From positions 1-32,408 of the forward strand of contig JAPKBL010000057.1 in assembly GCA_028823415.1 (NCBI GenBank): a DNA stretch of 32,408 bases, given 5' to 3'. This DNA comes from Mariniblastus sp. (GTDB lineage: Bacteria > Planctomycetota > Planctomycetia > Pirellulales > Pirellulaceae). Positions 1 through 8,318 of this stretch are shown one piece after another. Each line of letters starts with the position of its first letter. Position 1 is the first letter of the stretch. Both the position numbers and the translations under genes were made by a program. The notes below the pieces were generated by a model. It was not told where the DNA came from. It worked only from the letters and a program-made list of their open reading frames with translations, and ran no database searches.

Positions 1-69
1 GATTTCAGACGTTGGATTTCAGACGTTGGATTTCAGACGTTGGATTTCAGACGTTGGATTTCAGACGTT
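1..69. repeat. Tandem repeat, 14-bp unit, about 4.9 copies
   Basis: The unit GATTTCAGACGTTG is repeated exactly at 1, 15, 29 and 43, with a fifth copy lacking its last base ending at 69. The window starts inside the array, so the true copy number may be larger. There are no unique spacers, so this is a plain short tandem repeat. It lies downstream of the leftward small gene that ends at 105. An inverted repeat, AAGTCG-tagctg-CGACTT (about 74-94), follows it and could fold, but it has no T-tract for either strand. Confidence 0.95.
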
Positions 70-104
70 CCCCAAAGTCGTAGCTGCGACTTGAGATTTC
101 AAAT

Positions 105-506
105 TTAGTCGTCAGTCGTGCGAGAGTTTGGTGTGGAACCCGCTCGGTTCTTGAATTTTTCAATCGCCTCAGGGAGCGGGAATTCAAGAATTGAAACTTC
201 TCCGAGGCTGCGGATTTCTTTTAATCGGTTCCAGCCACGGGTGACTAAGGATTCCCGCTGACGAACGTGGTCTGAGTCGAGTTGTGACTTGTCGAAGTCC
301 CCGTCAACGTGGATTGTTTCGAAGTCGTCAGCGACAATGAACTGAGCCAGCGTCGGATTGCAACGAATATGTCGCTCTGGCTCCGCATGGAGTAATTCAG
401 GATCGAGCATTCCTGTGACATACCGTAAATAAAGATCGCTTTGCGTGATGTCTTCGACATCGCCTCCGCAGATACTACACAGATAGCCCTCATCACACTT
501 TGCCAT
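105..506 (-). CDS. Conserved hypothetical protein with CxxC motif
   Basis: A 133-residue soluble protein of unknown function. It has a cysteine pair CSIC at residues 10-13, another Cys at 4 and one at 49, which could bind a metal, although the set is not a standard zinc ribbon. No signal peptide or membrane helix is visible. The acidic middle (roughly residues 58-82) is followed by a basic, helix-like stretch and a polar tail. It begins 22 bases after the dapB stop on the same strand, so it is probably co-transcribed with dapB. Nothing in it suggests a lysine-pathway enzyme. I do not recognise the family; a small planctomycete-specific protein is the best guess. Confidence 0.7.
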   Translation of the reverse strand: MAKCDEGYLCSICGGDVEDITQSDLYLRYVTGMLDPELLHAEPERHIRCNPTLAQFIVADDFETIHVDGDFDKSQLDSDHVRQRESLVTRGWNRLKEIRSLGEVSILEFPLPEAIEKFKNRAGSTPNSRTTDD

Positions 507-528
507 TTGGGTTCACCAAAATCCTAAT

Positions 529-1335
529 CTAGCTAAGTCCGAGTACGTCAAACATGCTGTAAAGCCCGGGAGGCTTAACAGCAACAAATTTTGCAGCCGC
601 CAAGGCGCCTGTCGCGTAGCAGTCTCGATTGCTGGCAGAAACATTGAGCTCGATCGCTTCTCCGAGCATCCCAAAATGAATGGTATGCTCCCCCGGATTG
701 TCTCCGGTGCGTACCGCATGATATCCAATTTCGTTTTGAGGTCGCTCGCCAACCAGCCCTTCCCGTCCATGTTGATGATGGGTTTGGCCCATCGCCTGGG
801 AAATGATCTCACCAAACTTGAGGGCTGTCCCACTGGGGGCATCCGCCTTAAAGCGATGGTGTTTTTCGATAATCTCGACATCGACGCCGGTCACATGGTT
901 CTTCAATGCCTGACCTGCAGTTTCAACGAGTTTCATGGCCAAATTTACTGCGAGGCTCATACTCGGTGCCCAAACGACAGCGATTTTCTCCCCGGCACTG
1001 TGAATTTCGTCGATGATCGAAACGTCGAGGCCTGTCGTCGCCATGACCAAAGGTTTGTTATGAGTCAGGCAATAGCTGACTGCCGCTGCAGCGCCTTGGG
1101 AGTGCGAGAAATCGATCACAACGTCTACTTCGGCGGGGTAGTCAACAGCGAACGGGACGTCGTTGGCCTCAATGCCGGCCTGAATTCCTGAGTCTAAGCC
1201 AATCGAGGGGTGATCCTTCGATTCAACGGCTGCCGTAATCTTGAAATTGGAGTCGTCGTGAGCGAGCGCGATCAGCCTTTTTCCCATCCTGCCGGCAGCG
1301 CCGCTGATTGCCAGATTAACTGGTTGATTACTCAT
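529..1335 (-). CDS. dapB: 4-hydroxy-tetrahydrodipicolinate reductase
   Basis: DapB reduces 4-hydroxy-tetrahydrodipicolinate to tetrahydrodipicolinate with NAD(P)H in the diaminopimelate/lysine pathway, in the cytoplasm. The 268 residues match the family's usual length. The N-terminal Rossmann motif GAAGRMG is at residues 12-18 and ATTGL at 99-103. The catalytic and substrate-binding segment EKHHRFK (157-163) is followed by DAPSGTA (165-171), supplying the family's His-His, Lys and PSGTA residues. The ATG is preceded by GAGGA at good spacing. The small CxxC gene follows 22 bases downstream on the same strand. No other dap gene is in the window. Confidence 0.97.
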   Translation of the reverse strand: MSNQPVNLAISGAAGRMGKRLIALAHDDSNFKITAAVESKDHPSIGLDSGIQAGIEANDVPFAVDYPAEVDVVIDFSHSQGAAAAVSYCLTHNKPLVMATTGLDVSIIDEIHSAGEKIAVVWAPSMSLAVNLAMKLVETAGQALKNHVTGVDVEIIEKHHRFKADAPSGTALKFGEIISQAMGQTHHQHGREGLVGERPQNEIGYHAVRTGDNPGEHTIHFGMLGEAIELNVSASNRDCYATGALAAAKFVAVKPPGLYSMFDVLGLS

Positions 1336-1738
1336 TGAGTCCTCAAATTATAGGGAAATTTGTTTTTCATCGGGATCTTGGGCGAACCGCAGCAAACGAT
1401 CCGCGGATACATAAAACAGGCAAGAATTGAAAAACCGAAGGAAATCCCCCAACCAACCCCTGCTCTGTTTCGTATAACTACTAGTCTAGGGGCAAATTAA
1501 GGTGTTTGAAACGCCCCCAAACCCAGCATTATTTTGCTGCTTTAGCTGGCGATTGAGACTTTTGGATAAACGTAAAGTCTTTTGTGTTAACGAGTTATGT
1601 TTTTTTTGTTGGCTAATTAATTCATTTTTAATTGACTCAAACCGGTACCCTTTCTACAATTCCACCTCGATTCGGAGGTTGGTGCAAACCGAACCGGAAC
1701 AAACTAGCCGGAACCAACGGATTTAACGGAGAACTAGG
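1336..1738. other. Divergent intergenic region between dapB and dksA-like
   Basis: A 403-base region without a convincing gene. It carries the promoter of the rightward dksA-like gene (1632-1660) and a possible dapB -10 box, TATAAT, on the minus strand at 1347-1352; no good -35 matches it, and it would leave a leader of fewer than about ten bases. The stretch 1600-1632 is very AT-rich, like an UP element. The 5' leader of the dksA-like gene contains a small CCTC-gattc-GGAGG hairpin (about 1664-1678). A rightward 74-codon frame at 1502-1726 looks spurious because it runs through the promoter. Confidence 0.7.
1632..1660 (+). promoter_or_regulatory. Sigma70-type promoter of the dksA-like/lspA genes
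   Basis: TTGACT at 1632-1637, a 17-base spacer, then TACAAT at 1655-1660. The start point should lie near 1667, giving a leader of about 72 bases before the ATG at 1739. An AT-rich tract (about 1600-1631) sits directly upstream. Five of six bases match the consensus in each box. Confidence 0.75.
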
Positions 1739-2119
1739 ATGAAAATGAAAAAATCGGATGTTAAGCCTTTCAAAGAGATGCTTCTCGTGCTTCGCGCTCG
1801 ACTGCGAGGCGACGTTTCGACACTCGCCGACGCTGCGCTGTCCACCGCTGGAGGGGGTCAGAACGGAAATTCTTCGGTTTCCAACCACATTGCCGACATG
1901 GGAAGCGATACGTTCGAGCAGGACAATACAATTTTGTTAATGAACAACGAGGGCGAAACCCTCGTTGAAATTGAAGGTGCACTTGAACGCGTTGAGAGCG
2001 GCGTTTATGGTAGTTGCTTGGAGTGCTCGGGAAAAATCCCGAAAATGCGTCTCAAAGCAATTCCCTACACACCGTATTGCGTCAAATGTGCCAGTGAGCT
2101 CGAAAGTACTAAATACTAA
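1739..2119 (+). CDS. DksA/TraR family C4 zinc-finger protein
   Basis: A 126-residue member of the DksA/TraR family. Members bind the RNA polymerase secondary channel and, in well-studied species, modulate initiation together with ppGpp. The C-terminal zinc finger is intact, with Cys93, Cys96, Cys114 and Cys117 (CLEC and CVKC) and the family's RLKAIPY segment between them. The N-terminal helical part is shorter than in enterobacterial DksA (about 151 residues). An acidic tip-like sequence, [10 protein letters not shown], lies at 53-62. The ATG at 1739 has GGAG about eight bases upstream; a second ATG two codons in cannot be excluded. lspA begins 40 bases downstream and probably shares the transcript. 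Confidence 0.9.
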   Translation: MKMKKSDVKPFKEMLLVLRARLRGDVSTLADAALSTAGGGQNGNSSVSNHIADMGSDTFEQDNTILLMNNEGETLVEIEGALERVESGVYGSCLECSGKIPKMRLKAIPYTPYCVKCASELESTKY

Positions 2120-2159
2120 CTCAGAAGCTTCACTGACAGACCGAACAAAGGGCAGACGA

Positions 2160-2753
2160 TTGCCATGGCATCGTCACGCCCTATTTTTTTTACCCTGTTT
2201 GCTTGGGGTGACGCTCGATTTGGTAACGAAGTCGTTTATGTTTCGCCACTATTTCGACCCCTTACGAGCAGATTCGACTTCAGCGGAGTATGCGCCCCAA
2301 TTTCAGCATTGGTGGATCGATCGTATCTTTGGCATTCAGACAGCCACAAACCCCGGCGCGCTTTTTGGTCTCGGTCAAGGCTATCAATGGGTGTTCGCCA
2401 TGGTGAGTATCCTGTTGATTTTGGGATTTATCGTTTGGTTGTATCTTTACGGTGGAATCCACGACCGGTGGCTTACCTTGACCCTCGGAGTCGTTTGCGG
2501 CGGTGCGTTGGGGAATTTTTATGATCGCATCGGGTTGGGTTCATTGCCGGATTACCCGGTTGAGATTCAGTACAATGTCCGGGATTGGATATTATTTAAT
2601 CTCGACGGAGTTCGGGGGTTTAGCCCCTGGCCTAATTTTAATATCGCCGATGTATGTTGCGTGTGCGGAGCGATCATGATGGTGATCTATGCATATCGAA
2701 CTGAGCATCCACCCGCGTCGAATTCCACTGAAACTGATTCGGACAAGTCTTGA
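2160..2753 (+). CDS. lspA: Lipoprotein signal peptidase II (prolipoprotein signal peptidase)
   Basis: LspA is the inner-membrane aspartyl protease that removes the signal peptide of diacylglyceryl-modified lipoproteins. The frame is open far upstream into dksA, but the TTG at 2160 is preferred: it has AAAGGG seven bases upstream, begins after the dksA stop and puts the first helix close to the N-terminus. This gives 197 residues. Conserved features are DLVTK near residue 20, NPGALFG (64-70), GNFYDR (118-123, catalytic Asp122) and FNIAD (160-164, catalytic Asp164). About four membrane helices are visible. An insertion of roughly 35 residues between the last two motifs is longer than in E. coli. 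Lipoproteins encoded nearby (5443 and 30237) would be substrates. Confidence 0.95.
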   Translation: MPWHRHALFFLPCLLGVTLDLVTKSFMFRHYFDPLRADSTSAEYAPQFQHWWIDRIFGIQTATNPGALFGLGQGYQWVFAMVSILLILGFIVWLYLYGGIHDRWLTLTLGVVCGGALGNFYDRIGLGSLPDYPVEIQYNVRDWILFNLDGVRGFSPWPNFNIADVCCVCGAIMMVIYAYRTEHPPASNSTETDSDKS

Positions 2754-2812
2754 TTCTCTTGCTCTGGCGGTTGGTTCAGTTATTTTTCATTCGAATATGA
2801 GGTGGCTGAATC

Positions 2813-3628
2813 GTGTCTAAATTAGATCTTGAAACACGTCTAACGTTTGCCAATGAGATTGCAAAAGCAGCGGGAAGGCGAACGTTAAAGTATTTTCAAA
2901 CGAATCTTTTTGATGTGCAGAAAAAAGAGGATGGGTCTCCGTTAACGATCGCCGATCAAGATGCTGAGCGGTATCTGAGGAATAAGATCCAAGAGACCTA
3001 CCCTGCTGACTCAATTATCGGCGAAGAGTACGAGTCGGTTGAAGGCAGCTCGCCTTATCGTTGGATTCTCGATCCAATAGATGGAACCAAGTCATTTATT
3101 AGCGGTGTTCCGTTGTATGGAACGATGGTTGCGGTTGAGAAGGTGGAGGCTGAACCGACGGTAAGAAAGTCGGTGATTGGTTCGGTTTATTTCCCTGGTC
3201 TGGATGTTGGGGTTTACGCTGCCCAGGGCTCAGGAGCTTGGGCTTTTCAAGGAGATCAGACTCCTACGCCAGCGCGGGTTTCACGAAAATCACGAATGGC
3301 AGATTCCGTTTTGACAACGACATCGGTCGATTCTTTCGGGGTGCAAGGCGCTGGCGATCTCTATCGAGAGTTAGCCAGCAGCGTTTATTTTTGCAGAACA
3401 TGGGGCGATGTTTACGGCTATTTCCTTGTCGCTACCGGCCGCGTTGAAGTCATGATTGATCCCGAGCTAAATGTTTGGGACGCTGCTGCGGCACAGCCGA
3501 TCATCGAGGAGGCTGGTGGGAGGTTCACGGATTGGCAGGGTAATGAGCGGATCGATTCAGGCAATGCTGTTGGATCCAATGGTTTAATTCACGAGGCTGT
3601 TATCGAAATGATGCGTACCGCAAAATAA
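2813..3628 (+). CDS. Inositol-monophosphatase-family phosphatase, probably histidinol-phosphatase
   Basis: A 271-residue Mg2+-dependent phosphatase. The family's metal-binding residues are visible: GEE at 70-72, DPIDGT at 88-93 and WDAAA at 222-226, with the third aspartate at 223. The segment RTWGDVYGYFLVATGR (195-210) followed by IDPELNVWD resembles the IMPase-type histidinol-phosphatases (HisN) that carry out the last phosphatase step of histidine synthesis. The call is therefore HisN-like rather than inositol phosphatase or CysQ, from sequence resemblance only; no other his gene is present. The GTG start has GAGGTGG about eight bases upstream. It lies 59 bases after lspA, possibly in the same transcript, and converges on the TPR gene. 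Confidence 0.85.
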   Translation: MSKLDLETRLTFANEIAKAAGRRTLKYFQTNLFDVQKKEDGSPLTIADQDAERYLRNKIQETYPADSIIGEEYESVEGSSPYRWILDPIDGTKSFISGVPLYGTMVAVEKVEAEPTVRKSVIGSVYFPGLDVGVYAAQGSGAWAFQGDQTPTPARVSRKSRMADSVLTTTSVDSFGVQGAGDLYRELASSVYFCRTWGDVYGYFLVATGRVEVMIDPELNVWDAAAAQPIIEEAGGRFTDWQGNERIDSGNAVGSNGLIHEAVIEMMRTAK

Positions 3629-3663
3629 GCCGCCACCGGAAATCCCCGACCGGACACGACTAA

Positions 3664-5040
3664 TTACCAAATGGTTGTTTTGTAAATCGTCTTCGCCTCA
3701 TTGAAGCCTGGGAATTGACGGCCATTCTTGATTAGTTCTTCAAAAAGTTGTTTGGAAGCTGCCCGATTTTTATTCATCAGAATCCTCGCCGCGAAATAAC
3801 TGCTCTCCGAGCTGATTTTCCCCGCCCTCAGGACGTTTTGGAGAATCTTTTCAGCCTCGGCTTGACCGCCGAAACGATAAAGTAGCCAGGCGAGTGACAT
3901 GGCGGCGTTGCGGCCCGCGGACTGACGTAAATCGGGTTGCAGTTTCGCTGCCAATTGGGCGTACTGCAGACCACGGTTTTCTTCACCTTTGATGTTGCTC
4001 AACGCAATGGCGAGTTCCAGAATGATTCCAAGGTGGGCTGGTGATTCGAGATGCGCCGATTCTAAGACGGATTTGGCAGTTCCATAGTCTTTCTGGTAGC
4101 GGGCAACGAGTGCCGAAAGTAACTTAGTTTCAAGATTCGGTTGTGTCTTGACTGCTTGGTCGATGCATTTTTTTGCAAGTTTTAGTTTGCCGTTTTCCAG
4201 TGCCCAGCGAGTTACCATGATTTGATTAATGGGGTTCTCCGAATCAAACTCGGAGGCGGTGACCATCAGTTCTTCGGCTTTCTCCAAATCGTTTGCTTCC
4301 TGATAGAGAACCGCCAAAGTAATTTCAGGTCTTTGCGTGGTGGCTTGATTTGCATCCCAGTGCTGTTTTAGTAGCTCCATTGCTTCATTTGGTTTGCCGG
4401 ATTTAAAGAGGCTTCGCGAGAGACGTGAAACCAGGTTCAAGTTATTAGGATCTTTGGCGGTTAACGGGCCGAGTAGATCGGCCGCTTCGGTCCATAATTC
4501 TCTGGCCTCAGCGATGGCAGCGGAGTTCGCCGCGATTCGATCCTCGATATTTTGTTTTCGGTAGTCGTTGTTGGTGACCTTGGTTGCGAGCTGGCTGGCG
4601 CGATCAAATAATATTTCTGCTTCTGAATAGCGACCATTTTGAATTGCTGACTCGGCGAAAATCAAAAACGCACCTGGATCAGCGGGGCTTTCCCGGCTGG
4701 CGTTTTCGAGCTCCGCCCTTGCGAGAACGGGCCGATTAGCTGCCTGAAACATCGTCGCAAGTAGGAGTCTGGAGGGTGGTAGCGACGTGTCAGCCAGGCA
4801 AACAGAATCGAGTAGCTGTTTTGCTTGAATGAAATCGCCAGTCTTAAACACCTCGATCGCTTTCGTTATATCGTCATGTTTGGCATTCAAATTTTCGATG
4901 TGCGGCCGCAGCAAAATACGCGCAGTCAGCTCTTGGGAGTTCACAGACCGATCCGCTCCACCGCTGATGGTGCAAATGAAAACCAGAGCCGCGAACATCC
5001 GTCGGCAAGCAACGCCATTGAAGAAATTGTGGCTATTCAT
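3664..5040 (-). CDS. Exported tetratricopeptide-repeat protein
   Basis: A 458-residue protein with a hydrophobic N-terminal segment (about residues 14-30) like a Sec signal peptide, so it probably works in the periplasm or at a membrane. The rest is a run of 34-residue helical hairpins. TPR-type signatures such as NRPVLARAELENA, SGKPNEAMELLKQHW, ANDLEKAEELMVTA and GGQAEAEKILQNVLRAG recur across almost the whole length. No enzymatic motif is seen. TPR proteins scaffold protein-protein contacts, and I cannot name the partner. It diverges from the LRR lipoprotein gene, so the two may share regulation. A later start at the internal Met before FAALVF would still leave a hydrophobic N-terminus. Confidence 0.8.
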   Translation of the reverse strand: MNSHNFFNGVACRRMFAALVFICTISGGADRSVNSQELTARILLRPHIENLNAKHDDITKAIEVFKTGDFIQAKQLLDSVCLADTSLPPSRLLLATMFQAANRPVLARAELENASRESPADPGAFLIFAESAIQNGRYSEAEILFDRASQLATKVTNNDYRKQNIEDRIAANSAAIAEARELWTEAADLLGPLTAKDPNNLNLVSRLSRSLFKSGKPNEAMELLKQHWDANQATTQRPEITLAVLYQEANDLEKAEELMVTASEFDSENPINQIMVTRWALENGKLKLAKKCIDQAVKTQPNLETKLLSALVARYQKDYGTAKSVLESAHLESPAHLGIILELAIALSNIKGEENRGLQYAQLAAKLQPDLRQSAGRNAAMSLAWLLYRFGGQAEAEKILQNVLRAGKISSESSYFAARILMNKNRAASKQLFEELIKNGRQFPGFNEAKTIYKTTIW

Positions 5041-5442
5041 TCTTAAGTCGTTTCGGATGTGAATTGTTTTTAGGATGATAAACTAGCTTGATTGAATTAG
5101 TTGATTAGGTCTAATTCTAATCCGACCGCTGTCGTTTAACCGTAATTTTAGATCTGATTTTCACTGAATGATCGGGATCTGTTGATTGTGACGCGAACGC
5201 GCCATCGCTAGAAATTATAGACAGCAAAAAGGTGTTAAATTGGTTCCGCAGCTGTTGGCATGGGTGAATCAATCAGAATTAGAATAATTGGGTCTGAAAA
5301 GTATCGGGCCTCGGTTTTTGCTTGAGGACGGTAACCCGTTGTACTGTTAATCGTACGGTAAGATGGTAGATTTAGTTGAGCGGTTTTTTGGATTAGGTGT
5401 CCAAGTTAACGACGAAGTGATATTGGATTTGAAAGAGTGTTT
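5041..5442. other. Divergent intergenic region between TPR and LRR genes
   Basis: About 400 bases without a supportable gene. It must hold the promoters for both divergent genes, but I found no -35/-10 pair worth calling on either strand. A small inverted repeat, GTAC-tgttaatc-GTAC, lies near 5340-5356. No terminator-like hairpin with a T-tract is visible. Confidence 0.5.
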
Positions 5443-6897
5443 ATGAATTCTGTCGTCAAGAAATGTATGTTATTAGCGTTGGTGGTTAATTTCATTGGGC
5501 TGATTGGTTGTGAGATCAATGACTACAGCGAACTCCGCCAAAAGAAGGGCGAGAGTTCGGCTGCGACCGACGGAAGTGGGGCAGTTATTGCCGCATTGAA
5601 CCCGGAGTCGGGCAGTGAAGAAATCGGTCGTTCTGCCCCCGATCCTAAACCCAAAGTTGAGATTCCAGTCGCTCCTGAACCGGTGGAGATAGCCGGGTTT
5701 TCGAAATCCGAGGAAGAGGTCATTCGCGAGGAGCTTGAAGATAGAGATGCATTCTTCTCAATGAATCAAGATGGTTTTGCGATCGAAGTCGACTTGGCGG
5801 AATGCTCGTTGGGAAACGACGCCCTTGAGTCACTAGGCAAATTCACAAAGTTAACCAAGGTGATTCTCGATGGAACTAAAGTTGATTCCGATTCCTTTGA
5901 TCAGTTAGCGAAGATTGTTAATCTTGAATATTTGGACATTAGTCGAAGTACGCCTTCGGCAGAGGATTTTGAGAAACTCAAGCCATTAAAGCGATTGAAG
6001 TTTTTACAGCTATTGAAGGCGACGCTTTCGGCCGAAGGGATGAAAGTCCTTTCGGAATATCCGGCGCTAGAACAAATTCGGTGCGGGCAAACGAGGGTTG
6101 GCGACGAGGAGTTGCAATACCTTTCTGAGTTGAAAACTTTGAAAGCGATCGACTTGAGTGATTGCAATCGCGTAACGATTGTGGGGCTCGAATCGCTGTC
6201 TCACTGTCCGAATCTTTCATTCTTAAAAGTCTGGGGCGACTCGATTAACGATGAAGCGATGGGCTTTGTGGCTAAGATGGGGAAACTCAAAGTACTTGGA
6301 CTCAATGACTCAAATGTAACTGATGAGGGATTCAAGACACTGGCCGGTTTAGACTTAAAAGAAATTCACTTGTTTCGAACGTCGATTGGCGATGAAACAC
6401 TCCGCGTCATCTCGGGGATGCCTAGCATTGAAAAACTCAATTTGCGGGATACACGACTTTCTGATCAGGGAATTGAATATTTGACTTCCCTCAAAAAACT
6501 TGAAAAGTTGGATTTGAGCGAATGTAACTCGCCTGGCATTACCGATGCCGCTGGTGAGAGTCTAGCGAAATTATCCGGTTTGAAAGAACTCAATTTGTGG
6601 AGTACTAAATTTTCTGATGTCGGCCTTAGACCAGTAACCTCGCTGAATAAACTGACGTGGCTGAATTTGGATAATACTAAGGTAACTGATCAAGGTGCTG
6701 AAATGCTCGAAAGTATGCCACAGTTGACTTTCTTGCATCTTGGTAAAACGAAGATCACCGATGCCTCAAAGAATTCGTTGATGGGGTTGAGCAATTTGAA
6801 ATATCTCAACATTTCCTACACGGGAATTACGGAAGATGTTGCCTATGACTTGGACGACCATTTTTCACTCACCGATTGCACGGTGATTTTGCCCTAG
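5443..6897 (+). CDS. Leucine-rich-repeat lipoprotein
   Basis: A 484-residue predicted lipoprotein. The signal peptide ends in a lipobox, LIGC, with Cys23 as the likely lipidated residue. A charged, Pro/Glu/Ser-rich linker runs to about residue 80. After it come about fifteen repeats of roughly 24 residues with the pattern L..L..LxLxxTxVTDxG, as in LNLDNTKVTDQGAEML and LHLGKTKITDASKNSL. This kind of LRR protein is common in planctomycetes and probably serves in binding at the cell surface or periplasm; the ligand is unknown. The ATG at 5443 follows GAAAGAG closely and is preferred over the GTG two codons upstream (5437). LspA, encoded 2.7 kb away, would process it. Confidence 0.85.
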   Translation: MNSVVKKCMLLALVVNFIGLIGCEINDYSELRQKKGESSAATDGSGAVIAALNPESGSEEIGRSAPDPKPKVEIPVAPEPVEIAGFSKSEEEVIREELEDRDAFFSMNQDGFAIEVDLAECSLGNDALESLGKFTKLTKVILDGTKVDSDSFDQLAKIVNLEYLDISRSTPSAEDFEKLKPLKRLKFLQLLKATLSAEGMKVLSEYPALEQIRCGQTRVGDEELQYLSELKTLKAIDLSDCNRVTIVGLESLSHCPNLSFLKVWGDSINDEAMGFVAKMGKLKVLGLNDSNVTDEGFKTLAGLDLKEIHLFRTSIGDETLRVISGMPSIEKLNLRDTRLSDQGIEYLTSLKKLEKLDLSECNSPGITDAAGESLAKLSGLKELNLWSTKFSDVGLRPVTSLNKLTWLNLDNTKVTDQGAEMLESMPQLTFLHLGKTKITDASKNSLMGLSNLKYLNISYTGITEDVAYDLDDHFSLTDCTVILP

Positions 6898-6965
6898 TCG
6901 AGTGAATTCGTAAGGAAAGCAGTCCAGTTTATTGGTTGGGACCGGATCGAGGGTCGCGATTGAAG

Positions 6966-8249
6966 CTAGGCGCCAGCTAATAAGCGTGCAAGATAGCTCT
7001 TGAATTGTGTCATTTTTTCGGGTGGGTCGCCGGGACCAATGACCAACGGTCCGTCATCGGCGTTGGGGTTAAGGCCGTGACTGCCTTTGACGAGTGATGC
7101 GTCCAGCGGAATCACATCCATCGCATACCGCATGCCGATTTTCTTGCGAATCAGTTTTCGGATTGCGCGAATTTTGGATGTCATAAAGAGTTCACAGGGG
7201 TCGTACCCAGGCTTGCGATGAATGTCGACCGTCGCAGCGAAGTCGGGAGCTTGCCGGTCTTTGAGCCAATAATAATAGGTGAACCAAGCGTTCGGTTCTG
7301 CGAGAGCAATCAGCTCGCCACTTCTGGGGTGATCAAGTTCAAGTTCGCCCGGCGCAACGACTGCTGCGACGCCGGGTACTGCATCGAGAGTGTTCTGGAC
7401 AAAGGGAATGTCGGCTTGGTTTGCGACGTAAATATGTGCAAGTTGGTGATCTGCGACGGCGAATGCCTTTGACTCCGCTGGGATTAACATTTCTCCGAAA
7501 GGACCGGAGCGGATGTTCAATAAGCCTGAATTTCTTAAAACACGATTTAAGTGAATCGGTTGGTCCACCGGCACAAGACCGTATTCGGACACAACGACGA
7601 CCTGTGCGCCAATTTCTTCGGCGGCTTGAATGATCTGGGCAGCACAATTGTCCACTTCCTTGACGCGTTCTGGGTCGTGTGAGGTGAATCGCTGAAAGTC
7701 ATAGTCAAGATGAGGAAGGTAGGCGAGCGTCAGTTGAGGTTTCTTGCGCCGCATCACCAACGCTGTTGCCTCAGCGATCCATTGAGTGCTGGGAAGGCCA
7801 GCGTGAGGGCCCCAGAAACTAAAGAATGGAAAGGGCCCAATCGACGTGGTTAAATCGCATTCTGTAAAATCCAAAACGTCAAATACTTTCGAACCGTCAC
7901 AACCATAGTGAGGTTTAGGAGTACAGCTGTAGCGGACGCCTGACCCTTGATTGAACCACCAAAACATTTTTGCAGTTTCAACGTTGTCGTAAAATTTCTT
8001 TCCTTGAATCAGTGAATTCGCTTGTTGCCAAAACCGAATTTCTTGAGTGTCGCGGTAGTACCAACCGTTGGCGACGATCCCGTGATCCCGTGGTGCGAGA
8101 CCGGTTAACAACGTTGCCTGCGACGTGGATGTAACTGCTGGTAACGGACTCTTCCAGGCAACGGAATTACCGACAGCCGCCAGATTTGGGGCGTACTGAA
8201 GTAATTTTGGAGTCAGACCGACCACATTGATTACACAAACGCGGGGCAC
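6966..8249 (-). CDS. Alkaline-phosphatase-superfamily protein, EboF-like
   Basis: A 427-residue protein of the nucleotide pyrophosphatase/phosphodiesterase fold. The N-terminus VINVVGLTP and the following PAVTSTSQATLLTG (about residues 37-50) align with the superfamily's metal/nucleophile region, with a Thr near 40-43 as likely nucleophile. Other family-like segments are HLDYDFQRF and VVVSEYGLVP. Compared with typical members the first metal-binding Asp (usually I-D-G) is replaced by V-V-G, and the usual S-D-H-G reads S-E-Y-G, so activity is uncertain. The GTG at 8249 has GAGAG just upstream and starts the conserved core. A TTG at 8312 would add 21 poorly conserved residues and lie six bases after the upstream stop. 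It is the last gene of the ebo-like set. Confidence 0.75.
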   Translation of the reverse strand: MPRVCVINVVGLTPKLLQYAPNLAAVGNSVAWKSPLPAVTSTSQATLLTGLAPRDHGIVANGWYYRDTQEIRFWQQANSLIQGKKFYDNVETAKMFWWFNQGSGVRYSCTPKPHYGCDGSKVFDVLDFTECDLTTSIGPFPFFSFWGPHAGLPSTQWIAEATALVMRRKKPQLTLAYLPHLDYDFQRFTSHDPERVKEVDNCAAQIIQAAEEIGAQVVVVSEYGLVPVDQPIHLNRVLRNSGLLNIRSGPFGEMLIPAESKAFAVADHQLAHIYVANQADIPFVQNTLDAVPGVAAVVAPGELELDHPRSGELIALAEPNAWFTYYYWLKDRQAPDFAATVDIHRKPGYDPCELFMTSKIRAIRKLIRKKIGMRYAMDVIPLDASLVKGSHGLNPNADDGPLVIGPGDPPEKMTQFKSYLARLLAGA

Positions 8250-8318
8250 AGTAGCTCTCGATTCTTGGTAAAGGTATTCATTGGGGTGCGAAGTGGCATG
8301 GAATAGAATCAAGCATCG

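Noticed and set aside
1..69. CRISPR array
   Set aside because: The 14-bp units are directly adjacent with no unique spacers, and no cas gene is present.
676..1191. Rightward 171-codon gene
   Set aside because: It lies wholly antisense to dapB, whose motifs are complete.
1502..1726. Rightward 74-codon gene upstream of dksA
   Set aside because: It spans the strong promoter at 1632-1660, lacks a ribosome-binding site and has Cys/Phe-rich random-looking composition.
1965..2159. Long N-terminal extension of lspA
   Set aside because: The frame is open but overlaps dksA out of frame and would put about 65 unlikely residues before the first helix; the TTG at 2160 fits better.
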